From: Nakaseomyces glabratus
Taxonomy: Eukaryota > Ascomycota > Saccharomycetes > Saccharomycetales > Saccharomycetaceae
NCBI RefSeq assembly: GCF_010111755.1
Contig: NC_088957.1
Coordinates: 248,001-312,000, forward strand
Reading direction: 5' to 3'
Length of the DNA stretch: 64,000 nt
The notes beneath the pieces were generated by a model. It had not been told where the DNA came from, did not search any database, and saw only the letters and a program-made list of their open reading frames with translations. This document shows positions 27,412-36,272 of this stretch, in pieces. Made by a program: the position numbers and the translations under genes. Each line of letters starts with the position of its first letter. The first letter of the stretch is position 1.

Positions 27412-28518
27412 CCTCAAAGTTTTTTTGATCAAGGAAGGAGTTAGTTGCTCTTCAACTTTACAGTGAAATCTATCGTATGTCTTCTTTTCCCCCACAAGAG
27501 TCTTCCACGTCCTGCTAAATGTGTTTTGCAGAATTACAAGTAGTATAAACTTATGGCAGTCGCCAATATCGATACTAATAGTGGTGAGTCCACTTGTTTG
27601 AGTAGGATTAACTGAAGAGAGAGAGGGATTAGGCACTTGATGGTGCTTGCATACGTAGAACACATGTGACTCTAATATCAGATAGGCACAATGCTAAGAA
27701 GAAGGGAGCTATGAATGGTGGAAGCCCTTTGGCATTGAAGAAGATAAACTCCGCACGCAACTTCTCTGCTCCCATCCCCAATCCCCCATCCCCAATCTCC
27801 CTCTCTTCCTCTCTGCGCACTCTTGTGTGCTCCTTGTGTGCTCCTTGGTCAAAGATGAACCCCTTTAATTCCCAAAACGGGAACAAGCGTAGACTGCTGT
27901 TACTATATACGTACATTTAATCATGTGATGTATCTCCTAAAAACAACAGAACTGGTAATACCCTGTTACGGTAACATGTGCAGATCCGTATATAGTATAT
28001 AGAATAGAGTTTCACGTTTATTACGACAAGAAATCACGCTAAGATCTTTACCCACGTAAGTATATAGAATTGGGAAGAGAGTACGTACAAAGTGGGATGA
28101 AAAAGCTGTATACAAAGCGGGAAAGGAGAAGAGTCCTTCACAAAATGGGAAAAAGAAATCAACTTCTTGCCATTGTTCTACGGTGTATTCTTAGTGATGC
28201 GGGGGGAGGGAGTCATATGTGCCTACCCGCTATAATTTATTGTGTACTATAGTATATTATTACAGACTGTATTACCGGTATTATATACTATGTTATAAAT
28301 ACCACATCATATACTTGTACTATCGTATCGTTATCTATATCTTTTACGTTGAAATTGCAACTCTAACAGTATGTCTCATCGAGGGGTTAGGACTTAGAGA
28401 TATCTTACGAATCATCCCCCCCCCCTGAGACATATTAAAAAGAGCAATACTTGAATAAAATATACATATTCTTTGTAGCAAAAGGACATAACAATATAGT
28501 AAAAACCGGAATAAACCA
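27412..28518. other. SLM1-CBM48 divergent intergenic region
   Basis: About 1.1 kb. It includes C-rich blocks (27773-27800), a G6 block at 28201 and a C10 run ending in CCCCT at 28416-28426, ~95 bp before the CBM48 gene. An AT-rich segment at 28230-28340 holds short inverted repeats such as GGTAT/ATACC around 28277-28303. No convincing ORF. Confidence 0.55.
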
Positions 28519-29202
28519 ATGGTGGCTATTATATACAGACATAAGGCCAAGGAGTTCAACGAGCTCAAGATCGCCGGCGGGTTCAACAATTGGGAGATTG
28601 TGCCCATGCAGTGGAGTCCCGCCAAGGAGCAATGGGAGTACGAGCTCGATCTGGAGAAGATTCCCGCCGCAGTGACCAAGATCCACTTCAAGTTCATCGA
28701 CGACCAGGGCAATTGGTTCACTGACAGCAATTACGCCAAGGAGATCGACGAGCACAACAACGAGAACAACGTCAAGTTGTTGCCGGGACACCAGGAGACC
28801 GCTACTGCTTCGGATGATAAGGACGTCTCTTACCAGGACGAGCAATTGGAGAAAGGGCCCATCACCCCAGCTCCATCTCTGGTTGCTGAGAAAACATCAG
28901 AAAAACACACTACCACAGAAGATCCAAAGCCAGTGCCTGAAGCGTTGCCTGAAGTCACAGAAACTATAGTAGAGGAGCCCGCCAAGGCGCTGACCGACGA
29001 GGAGGACACCGCCAATAGCTCAGAAGAACAGACTCGCGTAGAAGAGGAGGAACCAGAGCAGATCGAAGAGGTTACTGATACAAATGAAACCAAAAATACC
29101 GTAATCAAAGGATCTGATGCAGATATGTACAAGACTCTCTTGCAAAAAATCATTGAGTTCTTCGTGTCATGGTTCGCTTGGATACGGGGTGACGCTAAAT
29201 AG
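28519..29202 (+). CDS. CBM48 (AMPK-beta-like) domain protein with acidic linker, family not identified
   Basis: A 227-residue protein I cannot match to a named S. cerevisiae gene. Residues ~1-88 form an early-set glycogen-binding-like (CBM48) domain: IAGGFNNWEIVPM, WEYELDLEKI, and IHFKFIDDQGNWFTDSNY followed by NNVKLL, the pattern of AMPK beta subunits and the Crp1/Mdg1 family. Residues ~90-200 are Glu/Thr/Pro-rich, acidic and probably disordered. The last 20 residues (LLQKIIEFFVSWFAWIRGD) form a short hydrophobic/aromatic helix that could anchor it to a membrane or partner. The domain order recalls Mdg1/Crp1, but those proteins are longer and end in basic tails. The 5' half is strikingly GC-rich. 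It may bind glycogen, glucan or DNA structures; this is inference. Confidence 0.75.
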   Translation: MVAIIYRHKAKEFNELKIAGGFNNWEIVPMQWSPAKEQWEYELDLEKIPAAVTKIHFKFIDDQGNWFTDSNYAKEIDEHNNENNVKLLPGHQETATASDDKDVSYQDEQLEKGPITPAPSLVAEKTSEKHTTTEDPKPVPEALPEVTETIVEEPAKALTDEEDTANSSEEQTRVEEEEPEQIEEVTDTNETKNTVIKGSDADMYKTLLQKIIEFFVSWFAWIRGDAK

Positions 29203-30158
29203 ACGTCTGATCTCTACTAATACTATACATTCACTGTTATCAATCCAATTGGAACAATCATACGACGCAAGGCGGCAGTACAGACCATTCGAACTGGCAA
29301 AAAATGATAACTCTTAAATAGAAAATTGCCCGCAAGGGCCTAAAGAACCTTATTTTTTATATGACACGGTTCTTATCTAAACCGGTAAATACAATACATT
29401 TATATATATAAAATATTATATCCTGGGCTTTTTTTAGCATTGTTTCTGCTACAATTACAGCATATTTTGACACAATCAATATTAGCATACAAAGATGGAA
29501 GACCTAATTACCTGTACCTGCCAGTGTTTCGTATATTATGATATATTTTCTTCTAAAAGTTTTTTTTTTGTTTGGAAAACTTTGACAGTATATAAAGCTT
29601 TGCAAGTTGTTCCTAACACTTGATATCTTTTCAAAGTGTCTTTTAATTTAGATTTTGTTTCAATTTTAAAGAAAGTAACGCAAATTTCACAGCCAATCGC
29701 AGTGATAACAGCATCTTTTAAGAGGTTGAACCCCTCCGGGGCGTTCTTAGCCCATGACCTAATAGATATTTCACTGCACCGGGAATTTCTCAGATTTTGT
29801 TCTCTCGAGGACTTGGTCTTGAGGGTTTTCGGGACTTTCACGCTTGGACTGGAGATCATATCTAGTACCGATCTTGGGTGCAACAGCCCATCTGTTGTCT
29901 ATGTCTCATAGATCTAAGGGTTAACCTTCGTGTTCCCGTATGGGGGCGGTTGCAAGGATCGGTAGTACATCTATTAATTTTAGTATCTCATATTTAGCTT
30001 TATTCTATTTCTTGTTTGTGCATAAGGATATTATAAATGTTTATTAGTAATCAAGGGTAAAAGAAAAAAACATTAAATGTGCTATGGTGTAGATTATAAA
30101 TAGTGGTATGAAGACCCGTTTATCGAAGTCTAAATTATGACTTTACATTAGAATATGC
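29203..30158. other. CBM48-POS5 intergenic region (convergent 3' flanks) with RNA candidate
   Basis: About 955 bp between two convergent genes, too long for plain 3'-UTRs in this compact genome. An AAGAACC...GGTTCTT inverted repeat near 29344-29376 could be a transcript-end hairpin for the CBM48 gene. The 29589-29972 part looks like an independent non-coding transcription unit, listed separately. Small ORFs on both strands here have no recognisable homology. Confidence 0.55.
29589..29972 (+). ncRNA. Candidate structured non-coding RNA (H/ACA-like 3' end, unidentified)
   Basis: A closing helix pairs TACCGATC.TTG (29866-29876) with CAA-G-GATCGGTA (29953-29964), 11 bp with one bulge. It encloses four consecutive hairpins: CAACAG/CTGTTG (29881-29897), CTATG/CATAG (29899-29911), AAGG/CCTT (29916-29928) and GTTCCC/GGGGGC (29932-29947). 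G-U wobbles in the last hairpin and in an upstream hairpin at ~29805-29824 work only on the plus strand. An ACA at 29967-29969 directly follows the helix, and AGATCA (29853-29858) could be an H box, recalling H/ACA RNAs. A further hairpin GAAC.CCC/GGG.GTTC lies at ~29727-29746. TATATAAAG at 29589-29597 could drive it. Boundaries are approximate, and it matches no snRNA, RNase P/MRP or SRP motif I know. Confidence 0.45.
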
Positions 30159-31457
30159 TCATTTTTTTTCATCGTCGTCCTTGCCTCTATGGATGAACCT
30201 GAAACTGGAATTGAATCCCAGCAATTCATTGATACCTTTGATCCAATCGTTCTCTGTTTTAGCAACACAGTATATACCGGATCTCTTTTGTACGTCTTTA
30301 TCTGGAGTCTTGCCGGTAATAGTGGCTTTATCAGCTGTTTGTTTCTTAGCTGCAATAGGGAATTGAGTCCCATCAATGTAGATAGTTCCAACTTCATTAA
30401 TCACATGAATCTCATCACCCGCAACTAAATCCTCCTGTGGAATACCATCAATCGATAGCTTGACAATATGATTAGCCACATTCATGTTCATCTTTGATTC
30501 CACTTTTATCTTTATGTAACTTGAGTGTGGTAATATTAAAGGTCTAAACGATAGAGAACGTGGACAGATAGGAGTTAGCAATATAGATGGCACTAATGGC
30601 GACACGATTGAGCCACCAGCGGATAAAGAATATGCAGTAGACCCCGTTGGGGTAGACAAAGTGACACCATCGGCAGTAGTCCTTGTCAAATACTCGCCAT
30701 CGATATAGATGTCAAGATTAGTTAGGTGAGGTGAGTTACCTCTATGTAAGAATATATCATTCATAGCGTGTGCTACAATTGGCGTGCTATTACCGTTACG
30801 CACCACATGACATTGCAATCTAGTTCTGTGGAGACATTTAGCTCTGGAACTTATCACTTGAGAGAACACTTTCTCGTGCTCTTTGAAATCAAATGGTAGT
30901 AGAAACCCCAATGTACCAAGTGAAAATGCAAGTACGGGAGGTGCGATCTTATCACCAAACATAGAAACGCTATGCAAAATGGTACCGTCACCTCCTAGTG
31001 TAACCAATAAATCTGTTCTTGTGGCTATATCTTCTTCTGTACCAGTAAATAGTAGATGCGGTCTGTTTGGATCATTATGAACAGTGGCTTTGAAATCCTG
31101 GGAAATCTCTTCAGCAACATCAGGTTGAACTATAACGTTAATCTCGGGGTATGACTCATGCAGATGTGTAATGAACTGGACCATGGCTTCTCTTGTCGTA
31201 GGGGTCCATGGCTTCTTGGTGACTAGGACATTCTGTAACGGGTTTCTCCACACTAGCGATTGTAATTTTGAGTTTGGAGATGTGAAGAAGTCAGCAGCTG
31301 TGGATGCCCTTAGATTAGAGACAGGCTTTATCTTTACGAATCTTCCTTTGCCGACATTTGCACCGCCAATATCGGGACTGTAGTAACGAATAATAGCTCT
31401 ATTGACACCACTCAGAAGAACTCTCCTTGGAAGAATTCTATATGAAGTCAGCATCAT
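30159..31457 (-). CDS. POS5: Mitochondrial NADH kinase
   Basis: A 432-residue NAD(H) kinase (S. cerevisiae Pos5 414 aa) that makes NADPH in the mitochondrial matrix for oxidative-stress defence and biosynthesis. The N-terminal ~40 residues (MMLTSYRILPRRVLLSG.., arginine-rich, no acids) are a presequence. The kinase signature LLVTLGGDGTILHSVSMF places GGDGT at 155-159. The conserved NDIFLHRG, TTADGVTLSTPTGSTAYSLSAGGSIV and PICPRSLSFRPLILP blocks follow. The N-terminus separates it from the cytosolic kinases Utr1 and Yef1. The tail ends in a charged RGKDDDEKK. In S. cerevisiae POS5 is on chromosome XVI, far from the flanking blocks, so this is a rearrangement junction. Confidence 0.93.
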   Translation of the reverse strand: MMLTSYRILPRRVLLSGVNRAIIRYYSPDIGGANVGKGRFVKIKPVSNLRASTAADFFTSPNSKLQSLVWRNPLQNVLVTKKPWTPTTREAMVQFITHLHESYPEINVIVQPDVAEEISQDFKATVHNDPNRPHLLFTGTEEDIATRTDLLVTLGGDGTILHSVSMFGDKIAPPVLAFSLGTLGFLLPFDFKEHEKVFSQVISSRAKCLHRTRLQCHVVRNGNSTPIVAHAMNDIFLHRGNSPHLTNLDIYIDGEYLTRTTADGVTLSTPTGSTAYSLSAGGSIVSPLVPSILLTPICPRSLSFRPLILPHSSYIKIKVESKMNMNVANHIVKLSIDGIPQEDLVAGDEIHVINEVGTIYIDGTQFPIAAKKQTADKATITGKTPDKDVQKRSGIYCVAKTENDWIKGINELLGFNSSFRFIHRGKDDDEKK

Positions 31458-32624
31458 GTTGTCTTCAATTCAAATTGAGAGTTATTGTTTTATAGTTGTA
31501 AAGCGTTCTAATTTCGATAAGACTTAGGAGAGTATTGGAGCAGGAAACAAATGAAATTAGGCTGATATGCCAATTGTAAAACGATGGCAATCTTTTTGAT
31601 AATAAAAGTCTCAAAAACTTAAATTGAGATGCACATCTGATTTCCAATGGGGATGAAGGATCAATATTCCTCCTCTATAATTTTTGCACAATTTTTTCCA
31701 GATTAGTAGGGAAAATGCCTCGGGACCGGGATGAATTTTTTACAAGGATGAAAATCATATGAGGAAGTCATCGAAGCAACAATGGATGGCGTGTCGGACT
31801 AGAAGATTGAGATGGGTGGCTTTACAATTTAGGATTAAAAATTAGAAGGTTATTTAAATTATTTAATAGTGGATACTTATTTTTGCGAAACAAGCACATT
31901 TAAGCTAGTGTCGACAGTAAGTACTTTCAGTAAAATATTCTCTAGACATCGATAAGCAAATCAAAGTAGGTAAACAAAAATAGAATTAAGAAGTAAAATA
32001 AAATAAAATTAAGGACAAAGAAGAATAAGAAAAAAATAGAGAAATGTCTGGAATAATTAATTAAGTTATGATGGTAGTGTATGAACATTGAGTATCACAG
32101 GAAATGACGAAAATAAATATGAAGTGACTCATTCAAATCCGCCACTCTATTTCTGAAAAATTATTCTAAGACACTTATCATATTCCCTCATTTAGTTTGA
32201 AATAGAAATATTGTTCCTTCAAATAGCAAAAATAAAACGAATAGATTGAAAATGTTTGGTTTTTGTTGTTAATACAGTACAATATTATATGAGGGAGGAT
32301 ATTGCGAATATTGCGAAAAATTAGAATAAAGATAAATGCTTAAGTACAATAAATCAGTCAAAAGTAAGTTGCCTCAAATAAGATAAATACCTTTGAATTG
32401 ATGGTGGTTTAAAAATTAGTTTTTTTTTGTTGGTTTTCGATATTTTTTTTTTTTGCGTTTTTGTAAATTATACAACTATTATTCTGATTTCTTCATATTA
32501 TTTTTCAAGATCCTGAATGAATTTTAAAGTAAGATATGGCAATAATAATAAAAAAACGTGCAATCTAATTTTCGATTGTCATCTTTTTAGGCTGGAAAAA
32601 CAAATGTATATACATCTTTTTTTC
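31458..32624. other. POS5 promoter and PIL1 3' flank
   Basis: About 1.17 kb, strongly AT-rich, with long purine-rich (31980-32045) and T-rich (32410-32460) stretches. Both flanking genes are on the minus strand. No gene or structured element was recognised. Confidence 0.6.
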
Positions 32625-33560
32625 TCAAGCAGCTTGAGATTCTTCAACACCTTCTTGGTGTTCTTCTTCAGCCCAAGCTTCGCCTTCTTGTTGTTCACCT
32701 TCTTCTTCATCTTCTTCGTATTCTTCGTAGTCTTGCTTGAAACTCAAGGTTGGTTTCACTTGAGCGGAGTCCAAAGTCCATTCGTTCAAGGCACTTTCGG
32801 CATCGATGATGATTTGTTTAGAGGCTTCGTAACCGTCGTAGGCAGGTCTAGTTTCACCTGGGGTAACTGGGGAGTCGTCTAGCAATTCCAACAAAGCCTT
32901 ACCGTATCCGGCGATCAAAGCAATCTTTTCGGAATGTTCGATGATGGAGTCGAATTGGTAGTTGAAAGCGGCCTTCAACTTGGATCTGGTGATGTTAGAC
33001 AATTGGGCTTCGGCGACCAAGGACTCGGCTTCGGCACGGACCAATTCTTGTTCCAAGACCTCGATCTTGTTGGAGTAAGGGTCCTTGTACTTCAAGTAGG
33101 CGATCTTGTCTGTAATCTTGTCCTTACGGTCTCTGGATGGTTGAACGGAACCTTCGATATCTCTGATGGACTTCATGGTCAAACGGTACTGGTCGTATCT
33201 GTCAATGAATTGGTCGTCCAACTCACTGATCTCGAAGATCAGCACACCCAGCTTGTCGGTAATGTCTGAGACGTCGTCGTCGTTCTCTAGACCCCATAGG
33301 GACAGCTGCTTGGCGGCGTCACGTCTCTCATTGGCAGCGACTTCCAAGGATCTCAAGACGTTCTTCTCGATCTTGACCAGCTGGGAAAGCTTTCTGGATA
33401 GCTCTGGACCAATCTGACCAGCAGTAGTCTTTCTGAAAGTGTACGCAATACCACCCTTACCAAAGAATCTACCCTTGGTGGAAGATGGTGGTGGTGGAGG
33501 GTTTTGTAGTTGAGACGCAGTTGGAGCTCTAGAGCTTCTCAAAGAGTAAGTTCTGTGCAT
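32625..33560 (-). CDS. PIL1: Eisosome core BAR-domain protein Pil1
   Basis: A 311-residue eisosome component (S. cerevisiae Pil1 339 aa) that coats furrow-like plasma-membrane invaginations and binds PtdIns(4,5)P2. The N-terminus MHRTYSLRSSRAPTASQLQ and the KGRFFGKGGIAYTFRK patch match the membrane-binding segment. The BAR domain spans ~40-275 (GPELSRKLSQLVKIEKNVLRS, VSDITDKLGVLIFEISELDDQFIDRYDQYR, SSKIALIAGYGKALLELLDDSPVTPGE-type block). The acidic Glu/Gln-rich tail is shorter than in S. cerevisiae, which accounts for the length difference. Residue choices (VKIEKNVLRS, ISELDDQFIDRYDQYR) favour PIL1 over LSP1. Codon use is highly biased, fitting abundant expression. It is followed by PDC as in YGR086C-YGR087C. 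Confidence 0.95.
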   Translation of the reverse strand: MHRTYSLRSSRAPTASQLQNPPPPPSSTKGRFFGKGGIAYTFRKTTAGQIGPELSRKLSQLVKIEKNVLRSLEVAANERRDAAKQLSLWGLENDDDVSDITDKLGVLIFEISELDDQFIDRYDQYRLTMKSIRDIEGSVQPSRDRKDKITDKIAYLKYKDPYSNKIEVLEQELVRAEAESLVAEAQLSNITRSKLKAAFNYQFDSIIEHSEKIALIAGYGKALLELLDDSPVTPGETRPAYDGYEASKQIIIDAESALNEWTLDSAQVKPTLSFKQDYEEYEEDEEEGEQQEGEAWAEEEHQEGVEESQAA

Positions 33561-34577
33561 TGTTCGTTGATTTGTTTCTTCTGAGTTTTTGGTGTTTAGC
33601 CAGGATTTAAGGAAAAGAAAATTTCCATCCTACTTAAATACTAAGAAATTTTTCAAGTTTAAGAGGGAAAAAAATCCTCGAAAGGGGGTGGGACAAGGGA
33701 TGTGTTAAGCAGTTGCAATAAGCCAAACAGTGAGGGTTCTAGAGTGTGAAGATAAGAGGGGGGAGCAGAGTGGCTAGTGGCTTCCTCTCTCCTACTCTGC
33801 GTCTGTGAAGTGCAGCTGTGGTAGCTATGGACGGTGTGTTTTGTTACGTGGTGCTCCGTGTCTCTCTAGTGTCTATCGTCTTGCCAGACAATCATCCGCA
33901 CCAGCTATCGTGTTATGTCTCTTTGTGTTGTGTATGGTGCTTCCAGCTGCGATACATTCTGTGCCGCTTTTTTCATCCTTTGGTGTTTTTCGCGAATGAG
34001 ATGGGCCTTGTAACCCCCCCCCTCCCCTACAACTTGTACGGCCAATATTGTGGCCCCCCCAGAACAACCCTCTTGTCTCCCTTTCTTTAATAGGATTTTG
34101 CTACCTTCCACAGACCTATTACCTGATTGGGTAATAGGCGAGCTTTTTCTGAGCTTCCCAGCCATCTCATTTTTTCTAGTTGCGATACTAGGTGATGTTT
34201 ACAGAGGGGCAGAGGATGGTGCGTACCGCAGGACGTTCGACCCGGTGGTTGGAAAAAAGAGGGAGGGGCACTAGTCCGAGTCAGGGCTGCACCCCCCTCT
34301 TGCTCTGATCTTCCCTTCTCCCCGGATTCAATTTGAGCTGCACACTTTGAACTTGGGGAAGGGCAGGGAAGGGAGCCAGAGGAAGGTGACGTATCGGGCT
34401 ACATCCACTTGTCATCGTTTTTCCTCTTTCAGATCAACATCCCCCCCCTATTGTATAAGGTAGTGTAAATCGTGGGTCGGATACTTCGGCGTTAATATTC
34501 ATTATTGTGTATTTCTATATTTTATTTATTTTATTTATTTTACTATTCTATTATAAAAATTTGTTGTTCATGGAGTC
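33561..34577. other. PIL1 promoter and PDC 3' flank
   Basis: About 1.0 kb. TATTTAA-like sequence lies ~80 bp upstream of PIL1. C-runs at 34014-34022 (C9), 34054-34060 (C7) and 34441 (about eight C), several CCCCT/AGGGG motifs, and a 9-bp inverted repeat at 34115-34138 are present. Short ORFs are not conserved. Confidence 0.55.
34115..34138. repeat. 9-bp perfect inverted repeat
   Basis: CCTATTACC (34115-34123) and GGTAATAGG (34130-34138) are exact inverse copies with a 6-base loop. The arm includes a TTACCC-like core, close to a Reb1 site. ~560 bp upstream of PIL1. Confidence 0.8.
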
Positions 34578-36272
34578 TTAGTTTTTGGCATTGATGGATG
34601 CTGTCAACTTGGCCTGTTTCTTCAAGTTCTCAGGGCCGTCCATGGTTGGTAGCATCACTTCGATCATTCTCAGCTTGTCGTTCTTGTTGAACTGCTTGTC
34701 GTTGACCATGTCGTTCCATTCACCGTACGTAGCAACGCGCTTGTTCTCGTAGTTCTTGGCGCCGAACGCTGGGAGGATCAGGGAGTGGTCCCAGGACTGG
34801 ATGTCGTTGTAGCCCTGCGTCTCACCGTGGATCAGTCTCTCGATGGTGTAGCCGTTGTTGTTCAACACGAAGATGTATGGTGTTAGGCCCCATCTGGCAG
34901 CGGTGGACAGTTCCTGCACGGTCAATTGCAACGAACCGTCACCGATGAACAGGATGACTCTCTTCTTGGGGTCGATCTCCTGGGCGGCGAACGCAGCACC
35001 CACAGTGGAGCCCAGTGCATAGCCGATCGAACCCCATAGCACCTGAGAGATACCAACGGTGTTTCTAGGGAACTTAGACTCTACAATACCGAAACCAGAA
35101 GTACCTGTCTCGGTGACCACAACATCGCCCTCTTGCAGGAACTTGCCGACATGCTTCCACATCCACTCTTGCTTGATGGCGTCCTTGCCGTTCAGCGTGG
35201 TCGATGGCTCCTTTTGCCTTGGAACAACCCTGTTATCGGTTCTGCCCTTCACCACAGCTGGAAGCTCCTCAAGCAACTTCTCCAGGACAAACTTCATCTG
35301 CACGCCAGGGAAGGTGGCGTTTCTGATCTTCATGTGGTCAGAGTGGAACTCGATGACGTTTCTAGTGTTCAGGGAGTACGAGAACGAACCAGTGTTGAAG
35401 TCGGATAGCAGCGCACCAACTGAGAGCACCAGGTCGGACTCCTCGACAAATGTCTTCACCTCGGGGTCGCTCAAGTTACCAACGTAGACACCACCGAATC
35501 TTGGTGTGTCCTCATCAATGGAGCCCTTTCCCATTGGCGTAGTGAAAGATGGGAACTGGGTCACCTCGATCAATCTCTTGGTCTCCTTCTTCACGTCGTG
35601 TCTCGAGGTGCAGGCATCAGCTAAGATAATTGGGCGCTTAGAGGCCTTGATCATAGTGATGATCTCATCTAGCACCTCACGCTCGGCATCTGGCAGATTA
35701 GGTCTTAGCGCTAGGTCGATTGGCGTATCTAGCAGCTTGGAAGACACCTTGGAGTCAAACATGTTGGCTGGGATACCCAAGTACACAGGTCTCTGGGTCA
35801 AGTAACACACTCTGATACATCTGTCAATCTCAGCTGGAGCAGTCTGAGGATCAGACACAATGAATGTTGTCTCAGAGATAACAGATGACATCCTGTGGAA
35901 TGCGTCAAAGTCACCGTTACCCAAAGTATGGTGCAGCAATAGTTGCTTGGCTCTAGAGACAGTGGATGGAACACCAACCACATGTAAGACACCGACGTGT
36001 TCAGCGTAGGAGCCCGCAATACCATTCAAGGCTGAAAGTTCACCAACACCGAATGTGGTCAGTAGACAAGCCATGCCCTTCAAACGGGCGTAACCGTCAG
36101 CGGCATAGGCAGCGTTCAACTCATTGGCGTTACCGGCCCATCTCAAGCCTTCAACTTCGTAGATCTTGTCCAACAAAGTCAAGTTGAAATCACCTGGCAA
36201 ACCGAAAATGGTGTCAATGTGGATCTGGTGCAGTCTTTCGAACAAGTAGCGGCCTAATGTAATTTCTGTCAT
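34578..36272 (-). CDS. Pyruvate decarboxylase
   Basis: A 564-residue thiamine-diphosphate enzyme converting pyruvate to acetaldehyde and CO2 in alcoholic fermentation. The start is set at MTEITLGRYLFERLHQI (36272), which aligns with the Pdc1/5/6 N-terminus (563 aa); the frame is open 23 codons further upstream without conservation. The catalytic glutamate is in WAGNANELNAAYAADGYAR (~residue 51), a His pair is in LLLHHTLGNGDF, and the ThDP/Mg motif is FIGDGSLQLTVQELSTAARWGLTPYIFVLNNNGYT (~440-475). C/G-ending biased codons suggest strong expression. Position next to PIL1 corresponds to PDC6 (YGR087C), but sequence alone does not tell PDC1, PDC5 and PDC6 apart, so no symbol is given. Confidence 0.97.
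   Translation of the reverse strand: MTEITLGRYLFERLHQIHIDTIFGLPGDFNLTLLDKIYEVEGLRWAGNANELNAAYAADGYARLKGMACLLTTFGVGELSALNGIAGSYAEHVGVLHVVGVPSTVSRAKQLLLHHTLGNGDFDAFHRMSSVISETTFIVSDPQTAPAEIDRCIRVCYLTQRPVYLGIPANMFDSKVSSKLLDTPIDLALRPNLPDAEREVLDEIITMIKASKRPIILADACTSRHDVKKETKRLIEVTQFPSFTTPMGKGSIDEDTPRFGGVYVGNLSDPEVKTFVEESDLVLSVGALLSDFNTGSFSYSLNTRNVIEFHSDHMKIRNATFPGVQMKFVLEKLLEELPAVVKGRTDNRVVPRQKEPSTTLNGKDAIKQEWMWKHVGKFLQEGDVVVTETGTSGFGIVESKFPRNTVGISQVLWGSIGYALGSTVGAAFAAQEIDPKKRVILFIGDGSLQLTVQELSTAARWGLTPYIFVLNNNGYTIERLIHGETQGYNDIQSWDHSLILPAFGAKNYENKRVATYGEWNDMVNDKQFNKNDKLRMIEVMLPTMDGPENLKKQAKLTASINAKN

Noticed and set aside
27412..27663. N-terminal extension of SLM1 from the upstream in-frame ATG at 27663
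   Set aside because: The 84 extra residues have no resemblance to Slm1/Slm2, and the ATG at 27411 matches the usual glutamine-rich N-terminus. Kept as intergenic.
29536..29883. A 115-codon minus-strand ORF opposite the ncRNA candidate
   Set aside because: It has no ATG start (opens with TTG), no recognisable homology, and overlaps a better supported plus-strand RNA fold.
29636..29911. A 91-codon plus-strand ORF in the same region
   Set aside because: No family resemblance. Its span coincides with hairpin-forming sequence, and the upstream TATA spacing suits a non-coding transcript equally well.
32517..32882. 121-codon plus-strand ORF overlapping the PIL1 3' end
   Set aside because: Antisense to the PIL1 acidic tail; the Phe/Leu-rich translation is the mirror of its Glu/Gln codons.
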